Assembly (NCBI RefSeq): GCF_904846285.1
Contig: NZ_CAJHAD010000004.1
Span: 62,001 to 126,000 of the forward strand
Direction of reading: 5' to 3'
Length of the DNA stretch: 64,000 bases
DNA from: Psychrobacter immobilis
Lineage (GTDB): Bacteria; Pseudomonadota; Gammaproteobacteria; Pseudomonadales; Moraxellaceae
Notes under the pieces: model-generated
The model's input: the letters and a program-made list of their open reading frames with translations, nothing else
Told to the model about the DNA's origin: nothing
Databases searched by the model: none
Program-made: the position numbers and the translations under genes
Shown: one piece after another, positions 42,450-51,452 of the stretch
Layout of the letters: each line of letters begins with the position of its first letter
How positions within the stretch are numbered: the first letter of the stretch is position 1

Positions 42450-45400
42450 ATGAACCGGAATTATAAAGTCATATGGAATGCGTCTTTAAACTGCTTTATG
42501 GCAGTTTCTGAGTACGCTAAAGCGCGTGGTAAATCGTCAAAATCTAGCGTGAGCTCAAACGCTACTATCAATACCACATCCACTCTTTCATCTACCCGTA
42601 TTTTTCGTATAACCACTATCTGGTTGGGGTTAGTGACGGCTGGATTTAGTATGCAGGCGATTGCTGTACCTTGCGACGCTAGTACAGAGATAAAATGCGG
42701 AATTAATGCTACAACAGGAGGTCTTCATGGCATTGCTATAGGTAAAAATGCCACAGTTTTAGGTAGTCAAGGCATATCCATTGGTGGCGGTTCAAGTGGT
42801 CAGAACACCACTGCTAATGGAGAGCAGTCTATCGCCATTGGTGCTAACACAGTATCAAAAGGGGCATCCTCTATCGCCATTGGTGGCGATGATCTAGATA
42901 CAGCCTCAAAAACCAATATTGACGGCACACTATCTACTGGAGCATTCAATAGTGGCGGTGTAAACGCAGCCTTCAATGACTATGCTGGTCGAGACTTACT
43001 AAACACCAGTGACAATTATGGAGGATACACTGAAGCAGGTGGAGCAGCCTCCATAGCAATGGGTGCTAAATCCCGGTCTGCTGGTAACCTAGCAACAGCG
43101 ATTGGCATACATTCAAGTGCAGCCGGTACTGCCTCATCAGTGTTTGGTGTGGGCTCATCCGCAGCAGCAAAAGGTTCACTCGCATTAGGTGCTGGTGCTC
43201 AGTCCATCATAGATGATGGTGTGGCTCTAGGTTCAAGATCAGTGGCTAACGTTGCAGGTGGTGCACTAGGTTTCGCTCCAACAAGTGCCAGTGTCATAGA
43301 CAAAGCTGCTATCACAGCGACTAACAGCACAAGCCTTGGTGCTGTCTCTCTTGGCAATGCTAAAGATGGCAATCGTCAGATCGTCAATCTAGCCGCTGGT
43401 ACTACAGACAGTGATGCGGTGAATGTGGCTCAGCTAAGAGGCTTATCTAACACAGTCGTCGCTAATAAAACCAAGTACTATAGTGTGAATTCAAGTGCGG
43501 TTGGTAATGCTGATAACTTGGGTGCAACCAAACCAAACGCCATGGCTATGGGTGGCAATGCATCAGCGACTGGTGGACAAGCAATAGCAATTGGTAGCGG
43601 AGAGAGTGGTCAGAACACCACAGCAAGTGGAGAGCAATCTATCGCCATTGGTGCAAACGTTGAATCAAGCGGCCACTCTTCCATCGCCATCGGTGGTGAT
43701 GATTTAGATGATGCCTCAAAAACTGCTGGAGTAAATGATACGTTTAAGTATTATACAGGTGGTGATCTTATAGAAAATTCAGCTACTCCATATACTGGAC
43801 ATACTGAATCAGTTGGTGCAGCATCTGTCGCCATTGGTGTCAAAGCACAGTCCGAAGGAGACCTCTCTACAGCTGTGGGTGTGCGTTCAAGCTCATCAGG
43901 TGATGCATCTTCTGCCTTTGGTATGGGCTCTTCAGCAAGTAAAAAGGGCTCAGTGGCACTAGGTGCAGGCTCAACTACAATCACCGATGCAACCAAAGAA
44001 GAGAAAATGACCGTTGGTGGCGTAGAGTACGATATCGCTGGAGCGGCGCAGGGAGTTGGTGCTCAAGTATCTGTTGGCTCGGAAAGACATGAGCGTCAGA
44101 TAAAGCATGTTAGTGGTGGTGCGGTTAATGAGAGCAGCACTGATGCGATTAACGGTAGTCAGTTATATGCGACAAACATAGCAGTAGATAAAAACAGTGC
44201 TGATATTGCTTTAGGTCTTGATTTTACTGGTGACAATAGCATGACGACTGTTAATCGTAAACTTGGTCAGAAGCTTACCATTCAAGGCGGCGAAACTGAC
44301 TTAGATAATCTCGCTTCTGGTAACAACATTGGCGTAGTGGGTAATGATACAAACAGTACTTTAACAATCAAACTTGCTAAAGACTTAACTAGTCTTGATA
44401 GTGCAACCTTTGGCGATGTTATTATTTCAAATAAAGGTATTAACAACGGTTTCAATAGAATTACAAACGTAGCGGCAGGTATTGATTTTACTGACGCTGC
44501 TACTGTTGGACAGTTAGAGGCTACAACTTTTGCATTAGGTAAAGGCTGGGGAATTAGTGCCCAAGGTGCTAATGCTACCAAAGTAGTAGGCGGCGATAGC
44601 GTTGATCTAAATAACACTGATGGCAATATTGTTCTCTCTAAAACTACTGATAGTAATGATGTTAGTTTTGACCTGAATCCTAATCTTAGTGTAGATAGTA
44701 TAAAAGCAGGCGCTAACACCTTCAATGACAATGGTTTAACGATTGTAGGTGGACCTAGTGTCACCGTAGCTGGTATTAATGCTAATAACACTAAGATTAC
44801 CAATCTTATGGATGGAGATATTACAAAAGATAGTAAAGATGCTATTAATGGTGGTCAGCTTTATGTAATAGCTAATGATCTTAGTGGTAGTATCGCAACC
44901 AACACTACCAACATCACCAAAAACGCGGCTGATATCGTAACGAATACTGCGAATATCAGTACCAATACCACCAATATCAAAGCTAACAAAGACAAAATCG
45001 ATGCTGGTCTCAACTTTGGAGCCGATAGCGGTGCCGTCATTAATAAACCAATCGGTGATGGCAGCGTACTCAGCTTCAAAGGCGGTAACAACATTAAGAC
45101 CACCGCTGAAGGCAGTAGCATCAAGTTTGACTTAAATGGCAACATCAATGTCGATAGCGTGACGACTGGTGATACAACCGTCAGCACAAACGGAGTCGTC
45201 ATTGTAGGTGGTCCTAGTATCACTAAAACCGGTATATATGCAGGTAATGGTGAAACTGCCCCTAGTATGACTGCTGCCGGTATCAATGCAGCTGGCACTA
45301 AGGTGACGAATGTTGCGGATGGCATGGCACCTAGAGATGCTGTGAACTTCGGGCAATTAGACGCTGTTAGCAGAGGTTTAGGTAACAGCATTAATGAGCT

Positions 45401-45662
45401 TGGCTACAAAATTGGCGAAGTCGAAGATGACGCCAATGCGGGTATCTCAGCGGCTATGGCCATGTCTTCATTGCCACAAGCTTACATCATCGGTAAACCA
45501 ATGATAGGCGGAGGTATCGCGACATTCAATGGTGAGAGTGCCGTCGCTATTGGTTTCTCTAAAATGTCTAATGATGGACGCTGGGTGATGAAGTTAAATG
45601 GCACAGCGGACACCCAAGGGAACGTAGGTGCTGCAATCGGTGCAGGATTCCACTTTGACTAA
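42450..45662 (+). CDS. YadA-like trimeric autotransporter adhesin
   Basis: A 1070-residue surface adhesin. It begins with an extended signal region (ESPR: MNRNYKVIWNASLNCFMAVSE) before the hydrophobic core (about 55-73). The head has many SIAIG-type repeats (GxQSIAIGANxxxxG) in two related blocks (about 90-230 and 365-500), each closed by a neck motif (DAVNVAQLRGL; DAINGSQLYATN). A stalk of coiled coil (SGSIATNTTNITKNAADIV...) and further repeats follow, and the C-terminus is the YadA beta-barrel anchor ending GAAIGAGFHFD with terminal aromatic residue context. It attaches cells to surfaces or to each other. A terminator follows. Confidence 0.93.
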   Translation: MNRNYKVIWNASLNCFMAVSEYAKARGKSSKSSVSSNATINTTSTLSSTRIFRITTIWLGLVTAGFSMQAIAVPCDASTEIKCGINATTGGLHGIAIGKNATVLGSQGISIGGGSSGQNTTANGEQSIAIGANTVSKGASSIAIGGDDLDTASKTNIDGTLSTGAFNSGGVNAAFNDYAGRDLLNTSDNYGGYTEAGGAASIAMGAKSRSAGNLATAIGIHSSAAGTASSVFGVGSSAAAKGSLALGAGAQSIIDDGVALGSRSVANVAGGALGFAPTSASVIDKAAITATNSTSLGAVSLGNAKDGNRQIVNLAAGTTDSDAVNVAQLRGLSNTVVANKTKYYSVNSSAVGNADNLGATKPNAMAMGGNASATGGQAIAIGSGESGQNTTASGEQSIAIGANVESSGHSSIAIGGDDLDDASKTAGVNDTFKYYTGGDLIENSATPYTGHTESVGAASVAIGVKAQSEGDLSTAVGVRSSSSGDASSAFGMGSSASKKGSVALGAGSTTITDATKEEKMTVGGVEYDIAGAAQGVGAQVSVGSERHERQIKHVSGGAVNESSTDAINGSQLYATNIAVDKNSADIALGLDFTGDNSMTTVNRKLGQKLTIQGGETDLDNLASGNNIGVVGNDTNSTLTIKLAKDLTSLDSATFGDVIISNKGINNGFNRITNVAAGIDFTDAATVGQLEATTFALGKGWGISAQGANATKVVGGDSVDLNNTDGNIVLSKTTDSNDVSFDLNPNLSVDSIKAGANTFNDNGLTIVGGPSVTVAGINANNTKITNLMDGDITKDSKDAINGGQLYVIANDLSGSIATNTTNITKNAADIVTNTANISTNTTNIKANKDKIDAGLNFGADSGAVINKPIGDGSVLSFKGGNNIKTTAEGSSIKFDLNGNINVDSVTTGDTTVSTNGVVIVGGPSITKTGIYAGNGETAPSMTAAGINAAGTKVTNVADGMAPRDAVNFGQLDAVSRGLGNSINELGYKIGEVEDDANAGISAAMAMSSLPQAYIIGKPMIGGGIATFNGESAVAIGFSKMSNDGRWVMKLNGTADTQGNVGAAIGAGFHFD
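42795..42913 (+). repeat. Adhesin head repeat, copy A
   Basis: A 119-bp block coding for the SGQNTTA...GGDDLD segment. Copy B, exactly 810 bp downstream (43605-43723), is the same length with scattered substitutions, so the head arose partly by duplication of a 270-codon unit. Confidence 0.8.
43605..43723 (+). repeat. Adhesin head repeat, copy B
   Basis: The downstream copy, in frame with copy A; most differences are at third positions plus a few residue changes, e.g. ANTVSKGAS against ANVESSGHS. Confidence 0.8.
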
Positions 45663-45720
45663 TTAGCTATGTAGTTAATTTAAACCAAGCTAAATAGTCA
45701 TTGACTCATCAAAGGAAAAC

Positions 45721-45755
45721 AAAAAAAGCAAGGCATTAGATGCCTTGCTTTTTTA
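45721..45755 (+). terminator. Terminator after adhesin gene
   Basis: AAAAAAAGCAAGGCA-TTAG-TGCCTTGCTTTTTT, strong stem and T run, 59 bp after the stop. Confidence 0.92.
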
Positions 45756-45859
45756 TGGATAGAAATTACCTAATGAAATATAGAGTATTGAATTAAGTAA
45801 ATAAAAACTAAAATTTTTAAGGCAAAATTTATGATATAAAAATCTGTAACTTCAACTAT

Positions 45860-46723
45860 TCAACGTACCAAAAGAACAGGTGATAATGTGCTAGCAATAA
45901 TCTCCGTCGTGGTACTACCCAAAAATAAATGCTGGAGTTTAGAGCGTCCATAAGCCCCAACCACGATGATATCGATGTTATTGTCAAGCTGAAAGCCGAG
46001 TAAGCCATCAACCGCATCAAGCAGTGGCAGGTGATGGGCATCTACGCTAAAGCCTGCTGTCCTCAATTGCGTGGTAGCGTCGTCAAGGCTTTTTTTGGAC
46101 GCCTCATTATCATGACCTACCATCACGATATGACCTTGCAGCCCTTGTAAAAGATTGATTTTCGCTAGCATCTGGATGGCATTCATCGCGGTTTTACTGC
46201 CATCAAACGCCACCATATACGATTGAGGTTCTTTAAACTTCTCGGAACAAATTAACACAGGTATGTTTGAGGCACGGGCAACCGTTTCGATTTGGCTACC
46301 GATATTGATTTGGCTGTTTTTATGATCTTCACCGCGGCGGCCCATGACGATAGCACGGTTTTTTGCTTGAAAGTATTCAATCGCTGGCAGCAGCTTCCCG
46401 CGGCGTTGATAGATGCAGACGTTCACGCCTTTAAAGTTAATTTGGATATGACTTTTTGCGTCTTGTACTAATGCATTGCTGTAGCTGTTTACCACCTGAG
46501 CCCGTTGCTCATCCAGCTCGGATAACTCATCGAGTAAAGACTGGCGACTATTAATGCCAATGGCGCCAGATAAATCGCGTCTGATCGAAGCTGCTACATC
46601 GCTGACGTGCAATAATGCGATCGATATGTCCAGCTTGCTTGCGTACCACGCGGCATAATCACATACTGAGCCAGTCACCGCTGAGCCATCGATACAAGCC
46701 AAAACGTGCTCTTCCGTTATCAT
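45860..46723 (-). CDS. Universal stress protein, tandem UspA domains
   Basis: A 287-residue cytoplasmic protein with two UspA folds. The first (about 1-145) has the start EHVLACIDGSAVTGSVCDYA and the ATP-type loop VMGRRGEDHKNSQINIGSQ; the second (about 165-287) has YMVAFDGSKTAMNAI and the loop VVGAYGRSKLQHLFLGSTT. The G-x-x-G-x9-G-S/T nucleotide motif is seen in both. Members of this tandem type help survival under stress and stasis. Start after AAGGACAGATT. Single gene, convergent with the adhesin gene. Confidence 0.88.
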   Translation of the reverse strand: MITEEHVLACIDGSAVTGSVCDYAAWYASKLDISIALLHVSDVAASIRRDLSGAIGINSRQSLLDELSELDEQRAQVVNSYSNALVQDAKSHIQINFKGVNVCIYQRRGKLLPAIEYFQAKNRAIVMGRRGEDHKNSQINIGSQIETVARASNIPVLICSEKFKEPQSYMVAFDGSKTAMNAIQMLAKINLLQGLQGHIVMVGHDNEASKKSLDDATTQLRTAGFSVDAHHLPLLDAVDGLLGFQLDNNIDIIVVGAYGRSKLQHLFLGSTTTEIIASTLSPVLLVR

Positions 46724-47636
46724 AATCTGTCCTTAGTTTCATCTATCATCTGATAAGCGTCTTTTATCCTGATGTTGTAGATATTTTTTAACCTAAATCT
46801 CTCATAACTGTTTTTAGCTATTATCTTACCTCAAATGCCGTCATTTCAACATTAAAGCACTGTGCTTTAAATTCCTTTCCAAGAATATTTTTTTAGATAT
46901 AGAACAATATTTCATTCGTTAACTCATCATGAGTAATAACTTATGATAAATAATGAAGTGCATTGCAATTATAAAACATGAGTATGACCGAATACTAATT
47001 CCGTTTTCTACAAACTTTCAAATAGGTCTGCTAGTCAATAAGCTACTCTATCTCAAAAATTCATCTATTAATTGATAGATAATAGTTATATGAATTCCTA
47101 TTATTTAAAAATTATATTTATCATATTTTCTATTCTTTCTTTAAGGAATATCTTCTATTTATATTGCTTCTAATAGCTGTTATTTAATAAATGTCTGATT
47201 ATAAAGGTAAAAATTTTCTTCTATCATAATGTAAATTACCAAAGAACAGAGTATAACTCAGCCCAAAGTTACTGCTTAAGACAGTCTAGAGTTCCTTAAA
47301 GTTACAATTATCTCAATAACCATTTTTAATTTCTTTAGAAGATTTTTTTAAATACTAGACAAGTATAAAATTTTTTTGGTTATATATGTTTGAAGAAAAT
47401 TTAAACTAGCATTACAGAAAATTTAAAAAAGAAGATTGGATATTATCATTAATAATGAACTATTGTTAATTTTTATAATAAAATTTAATAGCCAATATCA
47501 AAACCTAAAACAATCGGCTTGTCTTTTATTGTAAAGTTGTTAATATATGACATCGTATTTTATTGCTATTTCGGTATCAAATTTATCATTATTATGAGAA
47601 TTTGGTTTTAATAGGGAAGTTACTAGGAAAAAAGGT
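46724..47636. other. 913-bp AT-rich noncoding region
   Basis: The longest gene-free stretch. It is visibly more AT-rich than its neighbours and holds no frame that looks coding. The only clear structure is a palindrome, listed separately. It must include divergent promoters for the stress protein and the CoA-transferase genes and could hide a small RNA. Confidence 0.6.
46852..46870. promoter_or_regulatory. Perfect palindrome, possible operator
   Basis: TTAAAGCAC-T-GTGCTTTAA, nine-base arms around one base, about 130 bp upstream of the stress protein start. Size and symmetry fit a dimeric regulator site; no regulator is assigned. Confidence 0.5.
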
Positions 47637-49184
47637 ATGAGTGCAATTAATCACGAAGAGCGCGTCCGTCATGAAGGTTTACGTGAAAAAATCATGTCTG
47701 CGGAGCAAGCAGCGACATTTATCTCACATGACATGAATGTTGGAATGAGTGGTTTTACGGGAGCAGGTTATCCAAAAGCCATCCCAGCTGCATTAGCAGA
47801 GCGTATGAAAGCGGCTCAAGCACGCGGTGAAGAATTCAAAATCGGTTTATTAACCGGCGCGTCAACTGCCGCAGAATGTGATGGTGTATTGGCTGAAGCC
47901 AATGGTATCAAAATGCGCACGCCTTATCAGTCAGAAGCTGCCCTTCGTAAGCAAATTAACGCCGGCGAAACCCATTATTTTGATATGCACTTATCGCATG
48001 TCGCTCAGCAAAGCACCTTTGGTTTCTATGGTGACATGCATGTGGCGGTGGTTGAAGTGGCCGGTATTTTGCCAGATGGTCGCTTGATTCCTTCTACCTC
48101 TATCGGTACTAATAACGCATGGCTGCATAATGCTGACCAGATTATTCTTGAAGTTAATAGCCGCCAAAGCCTGTTATTAGAGGGCATGCATGATATCTTT
48201 GATGATATTGGTGTACCGCCGTATCGCAAACCGATTCCAATTACTACGCCGGGTGAGCGTGTTGGCTCGCCTTATCTAACCTGTGATTTGGATAAAGTCG
48301 TTGCCGTAGTCTTAACAGATTCACCAGACCGTAATAGCAAATTTGCTGATCCTGATGAATGCTCGAATAAAATTGCCGGTTATATTATTGACTTTTTCCA
48401 TGAAGAAGTGAAAAAAGGCCGCATGCCAGCCAACTTATTGCCTATCCAATCAGGTGTAGGTAACGTTGCCAATGCGGTATTGGCAGGATTGCAAGCCAGT
48501 CCGTTTGAGAATTTAACCGGTTATACCGAAGTATTGCAAGACGGTATGTTAGATTTGATTATGTCAGGTAAAATGACCCAAGCTTCTGCAACCGCCATGT
48601 CGTTAAGCCCAGATGCATTAGACCGTTTTAACGCCAATATCGAAGAATTGCGCAAACGCATTATCTTGCGCCCACAAGAAATCACTAACCATCCTGAAGT
48701 CTCGCGTCGTCTCGGCGTGTTGGCTATCAATGCGATGATTGAGTGTGACCTTTATGGCAATGTCAACTCAACCCACGTGATGGGTACCAACATGATGAAT
48801 GGTTTGGGCGGCTCTGGCGACTTTGCTCGTAACGCCTTTACCTCAATGTTTGTGAGTCCGTCGGTTGCCAAAGGTGGCGCTATCTCATGTATCACACCGA
48901 TGGTGTCACACGTTGACCATACCGAGCATGATGTGATGGTAATCGTCACTGAGCAAGGTTTGGCTGATTTGCGTGGTTTATCACCGCGTCAACGCGCGCA
49001 AAAAATCATTGATAACTGTGCGCATCCAGACTATCGCCCTATGCTGCAAGATTACTATGATCGCGCTGCACAGACTGCTGGTATGCAAACGCCTCATATC
49101 CTGAGTGAAGCATTGTCTTGGCATCAACGTTATGTTGAAACCGGCGATATGCGCGTCAAAAAAGGTTTGGCTTTGGCGGTTTAA
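47637..49184 (+). CDS. Acetyl-CoA hydrolase / succinate:acetate CoA-transferase
   Basis: A 515-residue class I CoA-transferase of the Ach1/AarC family. The N-terminal part has MSGFTGAGYPKAIP and GASTAAECDG; the catalytic Glu is in GYTEVLQDGMLDL (about residue 300). The late GGSGDFARNAF and the EHDVMVIVTEQGLADLRGLSPRQRA signature are typical. It would exchange CoA between succinyl-CoA or other acyl-CoA and acetate, or hydrolyse acetyl-CoA; transfer is more likely than hydrolysis in bacterial relatives. It stands alone after the long AT-rich region and ends at a terminator. Confidence 0.9.
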   Translation: MSAINHEERVRHEGLREKIMSAEQAATFISHDMNVGMSGFTGAGYPKAIPAALAERMKAAQARGEEFKIGLLTGASTAAECDGVLAEANGIKMRTPYQSEAALRKQINAGETHYFDMHLSHVAQQSTFGFYGDMHVAVVEVAGILPDGRLIPSTSIGTNNAWLHNADQIILEVNSRQSLLLEGMHDIFDDIGVPPYRKPIPITTPGERVGSPYLTCDLDKVVAVVLTDSPDRNSKFADPDECSNKIAGYIIDFFHEEVKKGRMPANLLPIQSGVGNVANAVLAGLQASPFENLTGYTEVLQDGMLDLIMSGKMTQASATAMSLSPDALDRFNANIEELRKRIILRPQEITNHPEVSRRLGVLAINAMIECDLYGNVNSTHVMGTNMMNGLGGSGDFARNAFTSMFVSPSVAKGGAISCITPMVSHVDHTEHDVMVIVTEQGLADLRGLSPRQRAQKIIDNCAHPDYRPMLQDYYDRAAQTAGMQTPHILSEALSWHQRYVETGDMRVKKGLALAV

Positions 49185-49242
49185 ACGCTTAATTAAAAGC
49201 TTAACGCCAAAATCAGCGTTATAGCTAGCTGATGACACCATT

Positions 49243-49282
49243 AAAAACACCGCTTGTCTATTCAGATAAGCGGTGTTTTTTT
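49243..49282. terminator. Terminator between CoA-transferase gene and sco
   Basis: AAAAACACCGCTT and AAGCGGTGTTTTT form the stem; the genes on both sides are convergent. Confidence 0.9.
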
Positions 49283-49378
49283 ATACTTTTATAATATCTA
49301 AAGAGAAATTTAAAAGTAAAATAAAAGTTAAGTTTATATTTTCGATAACCTCACTTGAGAGGTATGGATTTTAAATGC

Positions 49379-50158
49379 TTAGCTGTGGCTATTTAAATAC
49401 TCAATCAACGGCTTAATGCCAGAGTCTGCAACACCAACGCCTTGGGCGACTAAGCGGCCTTCTTTATCCAAGACAGAAATCAGGTTAGAGTGGTTGATAT
49501 CGCCATTATCGGCAAATTGATACTTGATATTTAAGGTATTGGCAAGCATGCGGGTACTGGCTTCATCGCTACGAATCAGGCGCCAGTTATCGCCAAGATC
49601 ATTATGCTCAGCAAAATTTTTCATCACCTCGACGCTATCGCGCTCAGTGTCTAATGTCGCCAGTAAAAACTCCGTTTGCGCACGCGCTTCAGGCGTCATC
49701 TCTTTATAAATCTGTTTCATCGATTGCACTAAGATAGGGCAGGTGTGCTGGCAGCTGGTATAAGCCATCACCACTACTTGATTTTTACCCTTAAGATTAT
49801 CAAGCTCAAAGGTATTGCCACGATGGTCTGTCCAGTCGCCGCCTGCCTGATAGATAGAATAATCTTGTCCCAATGCTTCTGCCGGTTCTTGCGCATTCAT
49901 ATCGGCATGATTCATCTGTTTATGGTCCATGTCCTTCATATCGTTATCATTATCTTTCGCTACTTTAGATTCAGAAGTAGCATCAGGTTGACTGTCTTGT
50001 GTCGTCGCCGAGTTAGGCGCGTCAGGGTTGCTACAAGCGAGTAAGCCAATACATAGTCCAGCCGCCAAGGTTAGTTTGATAGCATGAGACACATGAGATA
50101 ATGAGTGAGTCGCTGTATTTTGCAATCTTGTATTTTGAATGGTTTTTATTGTTTTCAT
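49379..50158 (-). CDS. SCO1/SenC family copper chaperone lipoprotein
   Basis: A 259-residue protein that probably delivers copper. A signal segment ends in the lipobox LLAC (about residue 41), followed by a Met/His/Asp-rich spacer (KDNDNDMKDMDHKQMNH), likely metal-binding. The thioredoxin-like Sco domain has the Cys pair TSCQHTCPILV and the copper His in GDINHSNLIS. ATG 50158 was chosen because AAGGATTGTC precedes it; the frame continues seven codons further. Its place after nirK and nirV suggests it loads copper into the nitrite reductase rather than cytochrome oxidase. Confidence 0.88.
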   Translation of the reverse strand: MKTIKTIQNTRLQNTATHSLSHVSHAIKLTLAAGLCIGLLACSNPDAPNSATTQDSQPDATSESKVAKDNDNDMKDMDHKQMNHADMNAQEPAEALGQDYSIYQAGGDWTDHRGNTFELDNLKGKNQVVVMAYTSCQHTCPILVQSMKQIYKEMTPEARAQTEFLLATLDTERDSVEVMKNFAEHNDLGDNWRLIRSDEASTRMLANTLNIKYQFADNGDINHSNLISVLDKEGRLVAQGVGVADSGIKPLIEYLNSHS

Positions 50159-50279
50159 AAGACAATCCTTAAAGGCCATTAAATTTAATTGAAAATAAAA
50201 AGTAGGGTGCTAGGTTATCAAAGTAAAACGCTATGTTAAAAGGGCGCTAGGTTAAATTGGAGCGCTGTATCGAGGCAAA

Positions 50280-51182
50280 TTAATTACTAGCACAGCGAAA
50301 ACCGAGGCTGCTAACCGTGTATTTGGCTTCTAAGCTTGAGCGAAAACCATAACGCATAAAGGCCGCATAATCGCTTGGATCGACCGCACCTGCTGCGCCC
50401 GAGCCGCAGAACATCTGTTGGTTTAGGTTGCTGTCGGCACGCGATTCGCCAGTGACTAAGCTATTGTTAAAATTCTCTGTCCATTCCCAAATCAAACCAT
50501 GCATGTCTTTGACGCCCCAATAGTTGGCAGGGCTTTGTCCGACATCAGCAAGTTGGTCTTTGCTACCAGACGATTTGCCATACCAATCAAGGATGCGTTG
50601 GTTGTAGCCGGCCTCTAAGCTACCATTTTTATTGGTGGTAGAAGCCTGTGCGACATATTCCCACTGTTCAACGGTTGGCAAGCGCTTGTTTTGCGCGCGG
50701 CAATACTGATTGGCGGCATACCATGACACATTGACTACAGGCTTTCGAAAATCCGCCTTTTTAGGGACAGAGATATCTTTGGTATTTAGCCAGTGCTTTA
50801 AATAACCGGCATCGGCAAAAATTGGCGCAATTGCTCGTTGGCGAAATTTTGGGTTTTCTTTTAAAAACTGATAAAACTGTATATTAGTAACTGGCAACTC
50901 ATCAATTTTAAATTTATCAACTGCCACTAATGGTGAGTTTTTACTCAAATATAACGGACGATAAGTGCCCGGCTGAATGGTCAGCTCTTTTGCTTGCGCT
51001 TGCGTGCTCATAAACCCAAAGTCGGTTGTTAGGGTCAGTGCACTGACCACCAGTAGCAGTGCTACTGGGCGAGCAGTCGTATTCAGAATCTTTTGTGTGG
51101 TAATTTTTACAGTCTTGTTTTTATAAGTTTTAATGCTGCGAGTGTTGCTTTTGCGAGTGTTAGTGATGTAAGTCCATAACAT
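50280..51182 (-). CDS. nirV: NirV-like formylglycine-generating enzyme family protein
   Basis: A 300-residue exported protein of the FGE/SUMF1 fold (sulfatase-modifying-factor domain, about 95-298): ITNIQFYQFL-type start VTNIQFYQFL, WYAANQYCRAQNKRLPTVEQWEYVA, and the ending SLGFRCASN. A long basic N-terminus precedes a hydrophobic signal. In denitrifiers the gene next to nirK is nirV, a member of this family whose exact role is unknown; it may aid maturation or bind ligands. ATG 51182 follows CTAGGAG; an upstream start at 51227 lacks such a box. Confidence 0.85.
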   Translation of the reverse strand: MLWTYITNTRKSNTRSIKTYKNKTVKITTQKILNTTARPVALLLVVSALTLTTDFGFMSTQAQAKELTIQPGTYRPLYLSKNSPLVAVDKFKIDELPVTNIQFYQFLKENPKFRQRAIAPIFADAGYLKHWLNTKDISVPKKADFRKPVVNVSWYAANQYCRAQNKRLPTVEQWEYVAQASTTNKNGSLEAGYNQRILDWYGKSSGSKDQLADVGQSPANYWGVKDMHGLIWEWTENFNNSLVTGESRADSNLNQQMFCGSGAAGAVDPSDYAAFMRYGFRSSLEAKYTVSSLGFRCASN

Positions 51183-51452
51183 AACTAATCTCCTAGTAGT
51201 CTCAAAAAAGGGCGGGGCGTATAGCAATCAATCAAGCCGTTAGTCATTTAGCTATTTAGTTAATTAACCACTATAAAAACTATCTTCTTTTGAAGCTTTA
51301 TTTATCGTGACGGTGCCAAGCTCAGATTGAGTGAGACACCGTTTTGACGTAACGATAGAATATTTGGTTATTTAATTAAAATGGCTTTTCAATAGCGACT
51401 GGTCGATAAAAACCTTTTCACCAAACAGTTAATAGTATCCGTCTAAACCCTA

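Noticed and set aside
44282..45391. Long open frames on the minus strand inside the adhesin gene (up to 176 codons)
   Set aside because: Products are runs of Val, Leu, Pro and Ser that mirror the repeated plus-strand coding; no ribosome binding site, no domain. The plus-strand adhesin is certain.
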